DNA from: Zasmidium citrigriseum
Lineage: Eukaryota; Ascomycota; Dothideomycetes; Mycosphaerellales; Mycosphaerellaceae
Length of the DNA stretch: 64,000 bases
Reading direction: 5' to 3'
NCBI GenBank assembly: GCA_002786025.1
Contig: NHNW01000010.1
Coordinates: 895,720-959,719 of the forward strand
A program made the position numbers and the translations under genes. The notes under the pieces were generated by a model. The model was not told the origin of the DNA, did no database searches, and worked only from the letters and a program-made list of their open reading frames with translations. This document shows, in pieces, positions 22,703-32,939 of this stretch (its first letter is position 1; every line of letters begins with the position of its first letter).

Positions 22703-23893
22703 TTACGAAGAGAACATATGCTTGAACTTCTCAATCTTGGTAGAGATGTATTTCTCAACCTCAGGGCTCGTGAAGCCCTCCTTTCCGTCGGTCTTCCACG
22801 CCAGAGGAATCATTGGCACACGCTCGACCACACGAACTTCTCTGTTGGGACCCTCGACAGCTCTGACCTTCTCTGGGTTGTTTGTCAGGAGACGAATGCC
22901 TCTTTCTCCGCCCAGCCCAAGATCGAGAAGAATCGCAGTAGCCAAGCCGTATGAACGAGCGTCTCCAGGATGCCGAAGAAGGATGTTCGCTTCCATTGTA
23001 TCGTGTCCAAGATCTTGTAAATTGTAGGCCTTCAATTTGCTGAGCAGCCCAATACCACGTCCCTCTTGTCGAAGGTAAACAATGACACCACCGGATGAAG
23101 GGAGACTCAGATTGGGAAACTCTGCCTGCGGTGTACCTCCCGGTGTAGGTGCGGGAAGGGACATAAGCCGTGCAGCCTCATCCAGTTGCTCACCGCAGTC
23201 ACAGCGTGCTGACCACACAGTCTCGCCAGTATAACATTCTGAATGTATTCGTACCATTGGCGGGCCGAGTTCGGAAGGGTATGACGAGTAAGAGTTGTCG
23301 TTCTCTGAACCCGACTCGGACGGAGGAGGAGTGTTCGACTGCGGACTGGCGCTGCCATTGGGCTTGGGAGGCACGCCCGCATCCTTGCGAATTTGGTCCA
23401 GCCTGCTATGCGTTCGCCCGGGGTACAGGGTTCCAGTGTACGCTCCTCTGATCATACGGTCTCGCTCAGTTTCGCCCGGCCGCGGCGCATCGAGACTCCT
23501 GCTCCTGATATGAGGTCCAAACACAATCGCCAAATGCTCCTTGTTGTCTACGTTATTGTGGTATAGGTGTAGGAACATTTCCTGGCCGGTGGTCGTAGGA
23601 ATGCGAGCCCTGACTTCGCATTGTACTTCGGGTAGTGTTTCCAGCAGTTTTGGACCGCCATCTTCTCCTTCGCCAGTCGATTGATCGTTCGGCACGCTCT
23701 TGGGTAATCTGTCGTGTCGCTGACCGTCTGCAGAGGGCGTATGCGGCGGAGTCACGGCGGGACTGATCAAGGGCGGGGCAGCGGAACTGGAGGAGAAATC
23801 GCCGTCGAGGTCGAGATTGGATACATTGCTCTCATGGTGGTGCGGTTTGGCGGCTCCAAAGGCCGGCGAGGCCAAGGCAGGGAAGTCGGGCAT
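22703..23893 (-). CDS. RIB1: GTP cyclohydrolase II
   Basis: A single exon encodes 396 residues. The N-terminal 90 residues are disordered. The catalytic domain carries [20 protein letters not shown] with CDCGEQL, giving the three zinc cysteines, then [20 protein letters not shown], the GTP-binding and catalytic Arg/Tyr-type motif, and [13 protein letters not shown] near the end. This is the ribA/RIB1 family, which opens GTP to start riboflavin synthesis in the cytosol. A Ser/Asn/Pro-rich insert (about residues 185-215) separates the fungal N-terminal extension from the catalytic core. The C-terminus ([11 protein letters not shown]) agrees with fungal homologues. No frame problem is visible. 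Confidence 0.95.
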   Translation of the reverse strand: MPDFPALASPAFGAAKPHHHESNVSNLDLDGDFSSSSAAPPLISPAVTPPHTPSADGQRHDRLPKSVPNDQSTGEGEDGGPKLLETLPEVQCEVRARIPTTTGQEMFLHLYHNNVDNKEHLAIVFGPHIRSRSLDAPRPGETERDRMIRGAYTGTLYPGRTHSRLDQIRKDAGVPPKPNGSASPQSNTPPPSESGSENDNSYSSYPSELGPPMVRIHSECYTGETVWSARCDCGEQLDEAARLMSLPAPTPGGTPQAEFPNLSLPSSGGVIVYLRQEGRGIGLLSKLKAYNLQDLGHDTMEANILLRHPGDARSYGLATAILLDLGLGGERGIRLLTNNPEKVRAVEGPNREVRVVERVPMIPLAWKTDGKEGFTSPEVEKYISTKIEKFKHMFSS

Positions 23894-24886
23894 GTCGAAC
23901 GCTGTACGGCAAAGAAAAGTTGTGGACGATGCAGCTTCACATCATCAAATGTCAGTTCAGGTCCCTCGCTGACTGACGGATCGTCAACCGAGGCCGGAGG
24001 TCCAGCGGCCCGAGCACGCAATCAAATCAAATTCTAATCGATTCCATTGCCGGTCCCTGTGCTCTCTTCCGCCCCGACTTCACATCATCAGCAACAGGGC
24101 AGGATGCATCAATTCCGTCATTGTGCTGTTGATTATTTGCATCCAAGATCGAAGGAAGACTGGACGAAGCAGCCATCCGGCTGGATGGTGACAGGTTGAT
24201 CTGCGGGCAGTGGCGACTGGCAGAAATGATCGGAAAAGAACATGCAATGAATGTGCCTTCTGAGATTGTGTTCTGGTGGTATCTGCAAATGAAGAGCATG
24301 AAATCGAATCGGCCATGTAGGATCCTTTCCATCTCCGATCCTTCGCATAGACGAGAGACCAAGAAGCCGCTTCATGCTCGCATGGCCAAGGATGCCCACT
24401 TCGAGAAACCGTGTCCCATTACACACCAAGAACCGCTATGAGACCTCACCTATACCACGGCCTCCAACAAGCCTATGTGAACAAGCATTACGATTTGATC
24501 CCCAACGAACCAAGGGATGAATCTTCTACTGACCAGCCATATCACAGCATAGTAAGATAAGAAGAATAGGAGAAATGACATTGGCTCAAGCAAAACATAA
24601 AGTTGTAAAATTCAACCTCGCTACCATATAAAGCATATAAAGGGCAAATCCGCCCGCCAGACTCCTTACAAAGCCCTCTCACATACGCCTTCGCTAACGC
24701 AGGAACGCCCCTCACCGTGCCATGGTCCTGGGAAGCTGACCAGCTTCACCCGCAACAAAAAAATCGCTCAATCCCCGAATCTCTCTCGAGGGTCCATGCT
24801 GCTGGAGGGTCTGTCGTGACACCTGCGATCGAGGGTTAGTATCGGGGATAGAGTCGAGATGGGGATGGAAATCTGCTCACCTCCAT
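23894..24886. other. Intergenic region of about 1 kb
   Basis: No coding signal is supportable. It contains the promoter of the GTP cyclohydrolase II gene and the 3' end of the charged 143-aa protein gene. Bases 24550-24650 are A/T-rich. Confidence 0.5.
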
Positions 24887-25318
24887 TTATTGGGTGAGGT
24901 TCTTGCGTGCCTCACGCAGGAGAGCACGCTGCTCCCTCTCCCGGGCCTGTCGCTCGCGCCTCGTCCGCTTGACGCTGAGGCGGAGGATGATGGGAGGGCG
25001 GTTTTCGTTCTCGCGCTCTCGCGCCTGCTTGCGCTGGCGCTTGCGCTCCATGTCCCTCTCCAGCTTGTACTTCACCAAGCGCAACTCCTGGCTGATGCGC
25101 CACGCGGTGGCCTGCAACTCGTTCACCCAGGCGACGTGGTGTGGAGGCAGGTCTTCCTCCTCGTCGTCGGTGGAGGAGCTCTCCTCCGAGCCCGGGGTCT
25201 CCTCCTTGATGTTGGCGAGAGGGGCCTCCTCCTCGCCGGGGGTCTCCTGCTTGACGTCGGCAGGAGAGATATCCTCCTCGACGGGGATCTCCTGCTTGAT
25301 GGTGACCTGCTGAGGCAT
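24887..25318 (-). CDS. Charged 143-aa protein with repeated psi-K-x-E motifs
   Basis: A single exon. The first ATG in frame is at 25318; the frame continues upstream without another ATG. The N-terminal half is acidic and contains three near-repeats, IKQEIPVEED, VKQETPGEEE and IKEETPGSEE. Each begins with a hydrophobic-Lys-x-Glu tetrapeptide, the consensus for SUMO attachment. The C-terminal half is a basic helical region rich in Arg/Glu (ELRLVKYKLERDMERKRQRK) ending in REARKNLTQ. The charge split and predicted coiled coil would suit a nuclear or chromatin-associated adaptor, but I do not recognise a family. A TATAATA-like sequence lies on the same strand about 125 bp upstream. A degenerate repeat of similar wording is found in the RIP block near 45.8 kb. 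Confidence 0.6.
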   Translation of the reverse strand: MPQQVTIKQEIPVEEDISPADVKQETPGEEEAPLANIKEETPGSEESSSTDDEEEDLPPHHVAWVNELQATAWRISQELRLVKYKLERDMERKRQRKQARERENENRPPIILRLSVKRTRRERQAREREQRALLREARKNLTQ

Positions 25319-25717
25319 CGTTGCTTGTATCGTTGGTTTGGTTGGTGTTGGTTTGTTGGGGATAGTGGTTGAGATATTTGTCTGAAATCTCACTTGTGAT
25401 GTGTGATGGGTGGCATCCTCAAGGCGCGACCGGCCGTGGCTATTATACCACCTGGGGGCTTAATTCTCACCTTTTCCCGTAGGGGCTGTGTCTTGTGGTA
25501 GTAATTCGAGAATTAGAGATTAACCAGACAGCGCTGTGCTGTATGTGCTTACCACCTACCTCGATAGTAACAGTCACTCAATGGAAAGCGCTGGAAGTAC
25601 AACGCCGAATAATTACACCAGTTGTGAGTGGACTGTTAAAGAAGTGCATAATTCATGAATTTCTTTGGAGGTAACAGTCCTATCCGGTGCGGCCGTCATC
25701 CTCCCAGAGCATTGGCA
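25319..25717. promoter_or_regulatory. Promoter region of the charged protein gene
   Basis: The minus strand has a GGTATAATAGCC sequence near 25438-25449, about 125 bp before the ATG at 25318, the likely TATA box. The remainder holds the 3' end of the LURP-one-related gene. No other gene is seen. Confidence 0.45.
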
Positions 25718-26418
25718 TTACGACTCGTTCTCACGCTCGTCCAAGCACACGCAAATGGCGGCGATCAGACTCAGGTCGACGTTGGGGGCGACGGTGACGA
25801 AATACTTAAGGAAAGTCAGCTTGATCAGTATGTGCAAAGTAGGCGTAGATGTCTTCCTACAGTCTGCTTGTCGCCAAAGATCTCTCTCGCATTCATGAAC
25901 TTGCGGGCAATATGAGCGACAGGACGCTCGTCAAGCTTGATGGTCGCCGATCGGTCAAACCACTACACACAAGATCAGCAACTTCCGCAACAACGATGCA
26001 TCACGCCACTTACGTCTCCCTTCAAGTGCAACTCAAGGTCCCGTCCATCGGCCTGGTTCTTGAACTCGATGCTCGACTTGGACGAACCGATCGAAAAGTG
26101 TCCCTTGACCTCGAAGTTGTGACCATTCGGCGACTCGGCCTTGAAAGTCTTGTGCAGCTTGAGCATCACGTTCGATAAGGTGAACAGCTCTTGGTCGCCC
26201 ATGTCGCTGAACTTCTTCTTGTCGCGCATCGAGATGGCTTTGCCTTTGACTTTGAGGATGTTCGTTCCGTCGACGGTCTGCACAGTGAAGTCATCGCCGC
26301 TGAGGGAGAAGACCTTCTCTTTCATAACGAGAGTCACTGGCGTTGGGAGGTAGAGCGGTGCCCGAGCAGGCTGGGGGCCTAGTGGAGGCTGGAACGGAGT
26401 GAGATCTGATGAGGCCAT
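25718..26418 (-). CDS. LURP-one-related (tubby-like fold) protein
   Basis: Three exons on the minus strand (26418-26014, 25962-25861, 25804-25718) give 197 residues. Introns are 51 and 56 bp. The order of elements is that of the LOR domain: a Pro-rich start (FQPPLGPQPARAPLYLP), TLVMKEKVFSLSGDDFTVQT, ILKVKGKAISMRDKKKF, then HNFEVKGHFSIGSSKSSIEF, DLELHLKGDWFDRSATIKL and a last strand pair with a central helix (YFVTVAPNVDLSLIAAICVCLDE). The proteins are predicted to form a tubby-like beta barrel around a hydrophobic helix; the molecular role in fungi is unknown. The length fits the family. Without the two splices the conserved C-terminal third would be lost. Confidence 0.9.
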
Positions 26419-27384
26419 TGTTTCGATAATTTGTGGTCTTTGCTTGTTGATGGTAGGAAAGTTGAGTACACAGGAGCTGAAGAATAGAAGATGGAGTGAG
26501 CTATACTTTACTTTGCAACTGCGACCTAAAACTTGGAAAGTGATGCTCTGCTAAAGCTTCCTGTTCAGCAGCTTGGACCTGGTGTAACCTATGACGCTGT
26601 CTGCCAAGCGGCACAGTACTTCAAGTGCCGAGAGCCGACGAGAAGACTAGAGCCAACAACTTCAGCCACCACGTGGGTGTGCAGCTATTGTCTTCGCACA
26701 CGCATAGCCAGCTCATGTTGGTATAGTAGACATAGCCATCTATGTGAGGTCAGACTCGCGGTTCTAGATCTGGGACAACGTGGGCGATCGGAAAGCTTGT
26801 GATCCGGATTGTTTGACACACGTAGCACCATGGAACCCATGCTGGTAATAAGCGCTAGCGATACGCTTCCCTTCTAAGCATAACTTAGTGTCGGCTTGAA
26901 GACCAGTCGAAATGCTGCACAAAGACGGCCAAGGCGAGCATAATCCTGGTTATCAGCAGGTTTCTGAAGTGTGAGCACTGCATCGGAGCATTGTTCGACG
27001 AATGGGGAAAGAGGACTCACCTATTCGACAGCAGACCCCGCCATGATTAGCAGTGCTTGTCGCCTGATCGCCGTTCGACCCGCTTGATTGCAGGACCAAA
27101 CTCCTCGGTGTACGCACTTACGAGGCCGATTCGCACGCGAAAGGGAGTGGCTTGCTTGACTACTCGTGCCGCCGGCCGAACGATTCGGAATACTGGATAG
27201 GCACAACCTCGGGGTGGGTGGCCAGCGTACAGAAATGCCATCGGCTTTCCTCTCCTTCTGTATCCTCCCGATTCATTTGCTCACACGGCTGCCGCGAAGG
27301 ATTGCGGCAGGCTGCTCAGACGGCGCCTCCAGCGTGATATCTGGACCCAAACGTGCGCTGTCTGGATTTGCACGAATCTGCAAA
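26419..27384. other. Intergenic region of about 970 bp
   Basis: This holds the promoters of the divergent LURP-one-related and Pgc1-like genes. No gene is supported. From 27235 the sequence is open in frame with the downstream gene, so a longer N-terminus from an ATG at 27235 is possible. Confidence 0.5.
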
Positions 27385-28449
27385 ATGGCGTCCGGTGCCG
27401 GTGAGCAGTCCGCCACGAGACCATCAGTGGTTCCTCCGGTGGTGATACAGCCTGGTGTGGAGAACCTCGACTCGCCGGTCGTCATTCCAGAAGAGACGGT
27501 CTTTCCGGTGCCATATTTCACCAAAGCGACCTTGAACCGGCAGAAGCGAAGAACACCTCAGTGTATCGCTCATAGAGGATACAAGGCCAGATTTCCCGAA
27601 AACTCTTTGCTGGCATTTGAAGAAGCCGTAAAGGCCGGCGCAACGGGATTGGAAACGGATGTCCATTCCACAAAGGACGAGGTGGTCGTTATCAGCCACG
27701 ACTCGACGTTGAGACGATGCTTCGGTCGCAAAGACAAAATCATTGATCGTACCTGGAAGGAGATCAAAGATCTCAGAACTGATGCCCCACCACATGTACC
27801 AATGCCACGCTTCGAGGATTTATTGGATTTCCTCTCGCGACCTGGCATGGAAGAGATCTGGATCCTGCTTGATGTCAAACTGTCGAACGACGCAGAAACC
27901 ATTATGAGGCTGTTAGGTGCGACTATGAATCGAGCCAAGCCGTCTCCGAGCAAACCTTGGACTGAGCGTATAGTGTTGGGCCTGTGGGCAGCCAAGCACT
28001 TGCCTTTGGCTGCGAAATACTTGCCCGGCTTTCCAGTGCTGCATATTGGGTTCAAACCGTCGTACGCGAGGCATTTCCATAGCGTCCCGAATGTCGGCTT
28101 CAACATGCTGCTGCCCATGTTGATAGCTCCAGGAGGAATGAAGTTCGTTCGCGAGAGTAGGGAGGTGCATGGCCGGCAGGTGCTGGCGTGGACCGTGAAT
28201 AACAAGGACCGGATGGAGTGGTGTATACGGCGGCAGTTGGACGGAGTGATTACTGACGATCCGGCTGGGTTTTCGAAGATGCGTGAGGAGCTCGATCAGC
28301 AGGCTAAGGAGCGATGGAATTCCTTGAGCTGGCGGACGTGTCTCGAAGTGCTGCGTGTGTACATTGGGATTACGTGCATGTTTTGGCTGTTCCGGAAGAG
28401 GCTCCGTTCGAATTCGACCTCTGCGTTGATCAAGCGGATACCGAAGTGA
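27385..28449 (+). CDS. PGC1: Glycerophosphodiester phosphodiesterase-family phospholipase (Pgc1-like)
   Basis: A single exon encodes 354 residues from the ATG at 27385; an in-frame ATG at 27235 would add 50 residues of doubtful, mitochondrial-presequence-like character. The catalytic GDPD signature is complete: CIAHRGYKARFPENSLLAFE, GATGLETDVHSTKDEVVVISHD, IWILLDVK, and GVITDDPAGF at the end of the TIM barrel. HR, E-x-D, H and K are the expected catalytic and metal residues. A C-terminal hydrophobic segment (VYIGITCMFWLF) followed by RKRLRS suggests a tail anchor, as in yeast Pgc1, a phosphatidylglycerol phospholipase C that limits phosphatidylglycerol levels at lipid droplets and mitochondria. 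It could also be another membrane-bound GDPD. Confidence 0.85.
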   Translation: MASGAGEQSATRPSVVPPVVIQPGVENLDSPVVIPEETVFPVPYFTKATLNRQKRRTPQCIAHRGYKARFPENSLLAFEEAVKAGATGLETDVHSTKDEVVVISHDSTLRRCFGRKDKIIDRTWKEIKDLRTDAPPHVPMPRFEDLLDFLSRPGMEEIWILLDVKLSNDAETIMRLLGATMNRAKPSPSKPWTERIVLGLWAAKHLPLAAKYLPGFPVLHIGFKPSYARHFHSVPNVGFNMLLPMLIAPGGMKFVRESREVHGRQVLAWTVNNKDRMEWCIRRQLDGVITDDPAGFSKMREELDQQAKERWNSLSWRTCLEVLRVYIGITCMFWLFRKRLRSNSTSALIKRIPK

Positions 28450-28648
28450 CAAGATGAAGAGACACGATAGAGACGGCTAGACTAGAAACTAAAAGTACCA
28501 GCGATGTTGTGATGAGGAAGTTGATGATGGAAATTCAAAGCAGCCCTGAGGAAGACGCGTGCCCCGCTTGATCTTGATCTTCGCGTCGTGACCACCGCCC
28601 ATTAACACCCAAACTCTCCCACCACCAGACACATGAACACCCGCCACC
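28450..28648. other. Short intergenic region upstream of gamma-tubulin
   Basis: Two hundred bases separate the phosphodiesterase stop from the gamma-tubulin ATG, both on the plus strand. The leader just before the ATG is C/A-rich (CCCACCACCAGACAC). Confidence 0.4.
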
Positions 28649-30281
28649 ATGCCGCGGTCAGTAACAGTCCAAAGCAGTCGCATAGACTCCTCTAACATTC
28701 TATTAGTGAAATTATCACGCTGCAGGCCGGCCAGTGCGGCAACAGTGGTGAGTCCTGCCCATGCTGATCACATGGAACACATGGAACAAGGACTGACAAT
28801 ATCTAGTCGGCTCCCAATTCTGGCGACAGCTCTGCCTAGAGCACGGCATCAATCAAGATGGCAATCTCGAAGACTTTGCGACCGAAGGCGGCGACCGAAA
28901 GGACGTCTTCTTCTACCAGTCCGACGACACGAGATACATCCCCCGAGCGATCCTGCTAGACCTCGAACCTCGAGTCATCAATGGCATACAGACCGGCCCT
29001 TACAAGAACATCTACAACCCGGAGAACTTTTACGTACACAAGGAGGGTACAGGAGCTGGAAATAATTGGGCAGCTGGCTATGACATGGGCAGTCAGGTGT
29101 CAGATGAGGTTCTGGACATGATTGATCGTGAGGCGGACGGCAGTGATAGTCTAGAGGTATGTGAGGATGAGATAGTTGAATCTGGCCATGCTACTCACAC
29201 GATATTAGGGCTTCATGCTGCTACACTCCATTGCAGGCGGTACTGGATCAGGTCTCGGCTCCTTTCTGCTTGAGCGCCTAAATGATCGCTTTCCCAAGAA
29301 GATCATCCAGACGTACTCAGTGACCCCAGACACGCAAAACGCGCCCGATGTCATTGTGCAGCCATACAATGCACTATTAGCCCTGCGAAGACTCACACAG
29401 AACGCCGATGCCGTCACCGTTCTCGACAACGGCGCACTCTCGAGGATAGCAGCAGACACGCTGCATGTTCAGGAGCCTTCCTTCGAACAGACGAACCAAC
29501 TCGTCAGTACCGTCATGTCAGCGGCAACGACTACTCTGCGGTACCCGGGCTACATGCACAACGATCTGGTTGGCATTGTTGCCAGCTTGATCCCGACCCC
29601 ACGATGCCATTTCCTGCAGACTAGCTATACGCCCTTCACCGGCGACAATGTAGAAGCGGCAAAGACTGTGCGAAAGACGACTGTTCTGGACGTCATGAGA
29701 CGACTATTGCAACCAAAGAACCAAATGGTGTCCACGAAGCCAAACAAGAACAGCTGCTACATCTCAATCCTCAACATCATCATGGGCGAAGCAGATCCGA
29801 CAGACGTAAGTCAAGAAGCCTAATTCCTCAAATAATGACGCTGACGATGGACTAGGTACACAAATCCCTCCTGAGAATCCGCGAACGAAATCTTGCGTCC
29901 TTTATCCCTTGGGGCCCAGCAAGCATCCAAGTTGCACTGACACGAACGTCGCCATATACCCAACCGCCATACACCACCCGTGCGCCGCCCAGAGTATCCG
30001 GTTTGATGTTGGCGAATCACACCGGCATTGCAACGCTGTTCAAGCGTGTCGTCTTCCAGTTTGACAAGTTGCGCAAACGAAACGCCTTCCTGGAGCAGTA
30101 CAAGAAGCACGAACCATTCCGAGACGGCTTCGGAGAATTCGACACATCTCGGGAAGTTGTGATGGATTTGATCAATGAGTATGAGGAGGCCGAGCGTGCT
30201 GATTACTTGTCTGGTGGTAAAGAAGAGGAGCCAACCAACGGCGGTGCCGATTCGAGAACCGACGGCGTGACTGGACGATGA
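28649..30281 (+). CDS. TUB4: Gamma-tubulin
   Basis: Five exons (28649-28656, 28707-28747, 28807-29156, 29209-29805, 29856-30281) give 473 residues. The first exon is only 8 nt (MPR begun) and the second 41 nt, a pattern known for fungal tubulin genes. The nucleotide loop [10 protein letters not shown], the N-terminal [19 protein letters not shown] and gamma-specific wording such as [20 protein letters not shown] and [13 protein letters not shown] are present. Gamma-tubulin nucleates microtubules at the spindle pole body with GCP proteins. The C-terminal tail is acidic and Gly-rich ([14 protein letters not shown]). All splice phases agree and no residue of the GTP site is missing. Confidence 0.97.
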
Positions 30282-30422
30282 TTGTGCTTCGAACAGGCAA
30301 ATACTGGAGATTCCAAGTCTTGACCGGCGCTGTTGGTGTTGATGGATGTCTTGTGGGAGTCGTTTCTGGTGGCGAAGATACCCATGATGGAACGAACAGT
30401 ATGAAACCTGATGTCCCTGTCA

Positions 30423-30629
30423 TCACATTTCTCTGCTCCTCCGACGATCGTTCGGCCGCTTCGTCTTGACTTTGATCCTTGGAAGGCGGCCTTCTTCGAA
30501 GTAAACACTGATCTTGACGATCGCTGTCGGACGATCCTTGGGTCCCAGCTTCAGCCTAATAGTAATGGACGAGGGAGCGAAGTCGTCCTGAAAGCGAACA
30601 TGTTTTCGAGAGTAGTCTCTTCCCGGCAT
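30423..30629 (-). CDS. Possible small basic protein, 68 aa
   Basis: A single-exon frame runs from ATG at 30629 to TGA at 30423-30425. The product is strongly basic (MPGRDYSRKHVRFQDD, then SSITIRLKLGPKDRP, ending KTKRPNDRRRSREM). Third codon positions are G/C-rich, as in genes nearby. It lies alone in the 640-bp space between gamma-tubulin and the reductase. The ITIRLKL phrase resembles RPPIILRLSV in the charged protein at 24887. I do not recognise a family; it may be an unused frame. Confidence 0.35.
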   Translation of the reverse strand: MPGRDYSRKHVRFQDDFAPSSITIRLKLGPKDRPTAIVKISVYFEEGRLPRIKVKTKRPNDRRRSREM

Positions 30630-30924
30630 GATGGATGTGGAGCTGTATGTGGCGACTGGTGGACAACAAATGAGAAAGGAGCGAATAAGGTTGAACGGCA
30701 AAGGGATGGAGGCATGGGGAGGGCATGGTAGATTTTGAGGCTTGACGGCGTGTTCAGTCGTCTCTGGCAGGCGGATGCGCCCATGGGACTCGGGACTCGC
30801 AGATGTGAACATGTTTATGAAATGACCTGTTTCAGACTACTGCGTCAGGCGGTCGACGGATTCGGGAGGTATCACGTGGGTGTAGGCCTGAACTTCATGA
30901 TTTTGCACGTGATGATTGTGTTGC

Positions 30925-32141
30925 TTACAGCTTCGGCTCCTCAAGCAACGCCTTCACGGTGTCGTACTTGTACTCCATCTCGCCATGCCAATACGGCGCA
31001 GCCGTCGGCTTCGTCACCAACCACGCCTCATCCAACACCTTAACCACCTCCTCCGGCAAAGGCCCCTTCTCCACATCCCTCAAATTCGACTCCAGTTGCT
31101 GCAAACTCGAAACCCCAATCAAAATCCCATCCCTCCCACTCTGAATATCCAACTTCGAATGATGCACCACCCACCTCAAAGCCGTCTCAATCAACGTCAA
31201 ACCATTCTTCTCCACAACCGGCTCAATCATCCTCAGAGCCTCGAACGTCGCGTCCTGGAAGTAGCGTTTGCGGTACATGGAGCCGCTGCGTGAGGTATCG
31301 CTGAAGCGGCCTTCGGTGGGAACGGCGTCGTTGGTTTTTATCTTGCCGGAGAAGATGCCGCCTGCCACCGGGTTGTAGATTACGATGTCGAGACCGAATT
31401 TTTTGCAGATGGGGATTAGTTCCGGTTCGATGTTGCGTTGGATTGCGTTGTACATTCCTTGCCAGATTGTCTGAACGATGTATAAGCGGACTGAAGTGGT
31501 GGTTGATGGGGAGATAGGTGTGGTGAACTTACCGGTCTGACCCAGTTATTGTACTTGCAGTGCATGACTACTTCGGCGACCTCTGCGGCTGTGAAGTTGG
31601 AGAGACCGAGTTGGACGAATTTGCCTTGTTTGTGGAGTTCGTTGAGCTTCTTCAATGGCTCTGTGAATGGAAGTGTTCGGTCTGCGGCATGAAGGTAGAA
31701 GACTGCAATCCTGATTCAGCCCTTAAATCGACCCGTTCATGGAGTGGTCGGACATACTGTCAACACAATCCGTCCCAAGCTCAGCCAGAGACTTGTTCAA
31801 CATCTCCTCGACTTTCTCGCCAGTGTGAGCCTTCGCATGGACCGGGTACCATTTGGTGGCAACAGAGAGGCCGCGTTCTTTCCAGCCAGCCTCTTTTGTC
31901 CACCCTTCGCCTTTGCCAGCGATGTAAGCCCTGGCCGTGTCGATCTCATTGTAGCCTTTGGACTGGAAGTAGTCGAGGCAGCTCTTGTATTCGTCCAGAG
32001 AAGTCACTCGAGCGCCAGATTCTGGATCTGGGCCGAACGTCATTGTTCCCAGAATAATCTGGATAAACGTTAGGCCTATCGTCCATCATCCGGCTTCATC
32101 CAACTTACTCTGGGCTTTCCGGTACTAGTGATCAAAGGCAT
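30925..32141 (-). CDS. Aldo/keto reductase, AKR7 (aflatoxin aldehyde reductase-like) type
   Basis: Four exons on the minus strand (32141-32109, 32058-31758, 31702-31533, 31470-30925) give 349 residues. Introns are 50, 55 and 62 bp. The (beta/alpha)8 reductase signature is clear: IILGTMTFG at the start, GYNEIDTARAYIAG with the catalytic Asp and Tyr, SVATKWYP with the Lys, VDIFYLHAADRTLPF with the His, and GLSNFTAAEVAEVV. The later motifs YNPVAGGIFSGK and GRDGILIGVSSLQQLESNL provide the NADPH site. This arrangement matches the AKR7 branch, cytosolic enzymes that reduce dialdehydes and other reactive carbonyls. The real substrate is unknown. The last intron interrupts the block before YNAIQRNIEPELIP, where fungal homologues continue without a gap. 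Confidence 0.92.
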
Positions 32142-32939
32142 CTTGCTGATTTTCGATACGGCGGCTTTGTACAAGAAAGGTCTGTGGGGATGGAGTATGG
32201 ACCTGGAAATGATTCTTGACATGAAATGAGAGATGTATCAATTCTTATGTACTTGCGATCTGGAACGGAGATGAAGGAGCTAAAGAGGAGATAGTCGTAT
32301 GCTTTCCGGCTGATGATGCAATCAAAGCAGAGGGTATCGAGGGCAATCCCTTCTCAGAGCTGTTTGAGCTCAACTTGGTGAAGCAGTTGATGTAGGGCTT
32401 CTTCTCTTCGGGGTATTCTGACACGAGGGTTGCGCTGAGAGTATGTTGCGGATAACGACTTACAGTCTCTTGAGATGATGTGTTTACCGGTTATATCTGC
32501 TTTTTGGTAGTCCAAGGGACCCAAGAGCTCTCGGAACTACCGAAGCAGTAAGTCCATGATAAACACATGCCGTTTGGAGCCTTTTTTCCGCAAGAGAACT
32601 TTGAAGGCATAACAGTATTCGTCATGTCGTTATCTCCGCATGTCTTTCGAGCATTGTGGTTGATCGTGAATGTGTTGATGTTGATGGAAGAAGGAGGACC
32701 AAAGCCCTCAGCCCCATCGAAAACTGTCATGTGCAATTTATGCAGACACCGACGTCATCTGCACAATTGAACAAGAATAGCACAGTGAAACGGGCGCGTG
32801 GGCGCCGAGTCGTGGTTGTTGAAAGTCAGGGTCTCATGCAGCACCCTCGACCACCACCAGAAGGCCATCACGAGCACGCCATTGCGCTTATGTGTGCCAT
32901 GCTGCCATCGCATGCGCCCCGATAACCACCACCCGCCGT
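32142..32939. other. Divergent promoter region
   Basis: About 800 bp separate the start codons of the reductase and the transporter. No gene is seen. An open frame continues upstream from the transporter ATG to about 32892 without another ATG. Confidence 0.5.

Noticed and set aside
22193..22954. 253-codon plus-strand frame
   Set aside because: Runs antisense into the GTP cyclohydrolase II gene; shadow of its codon bias.
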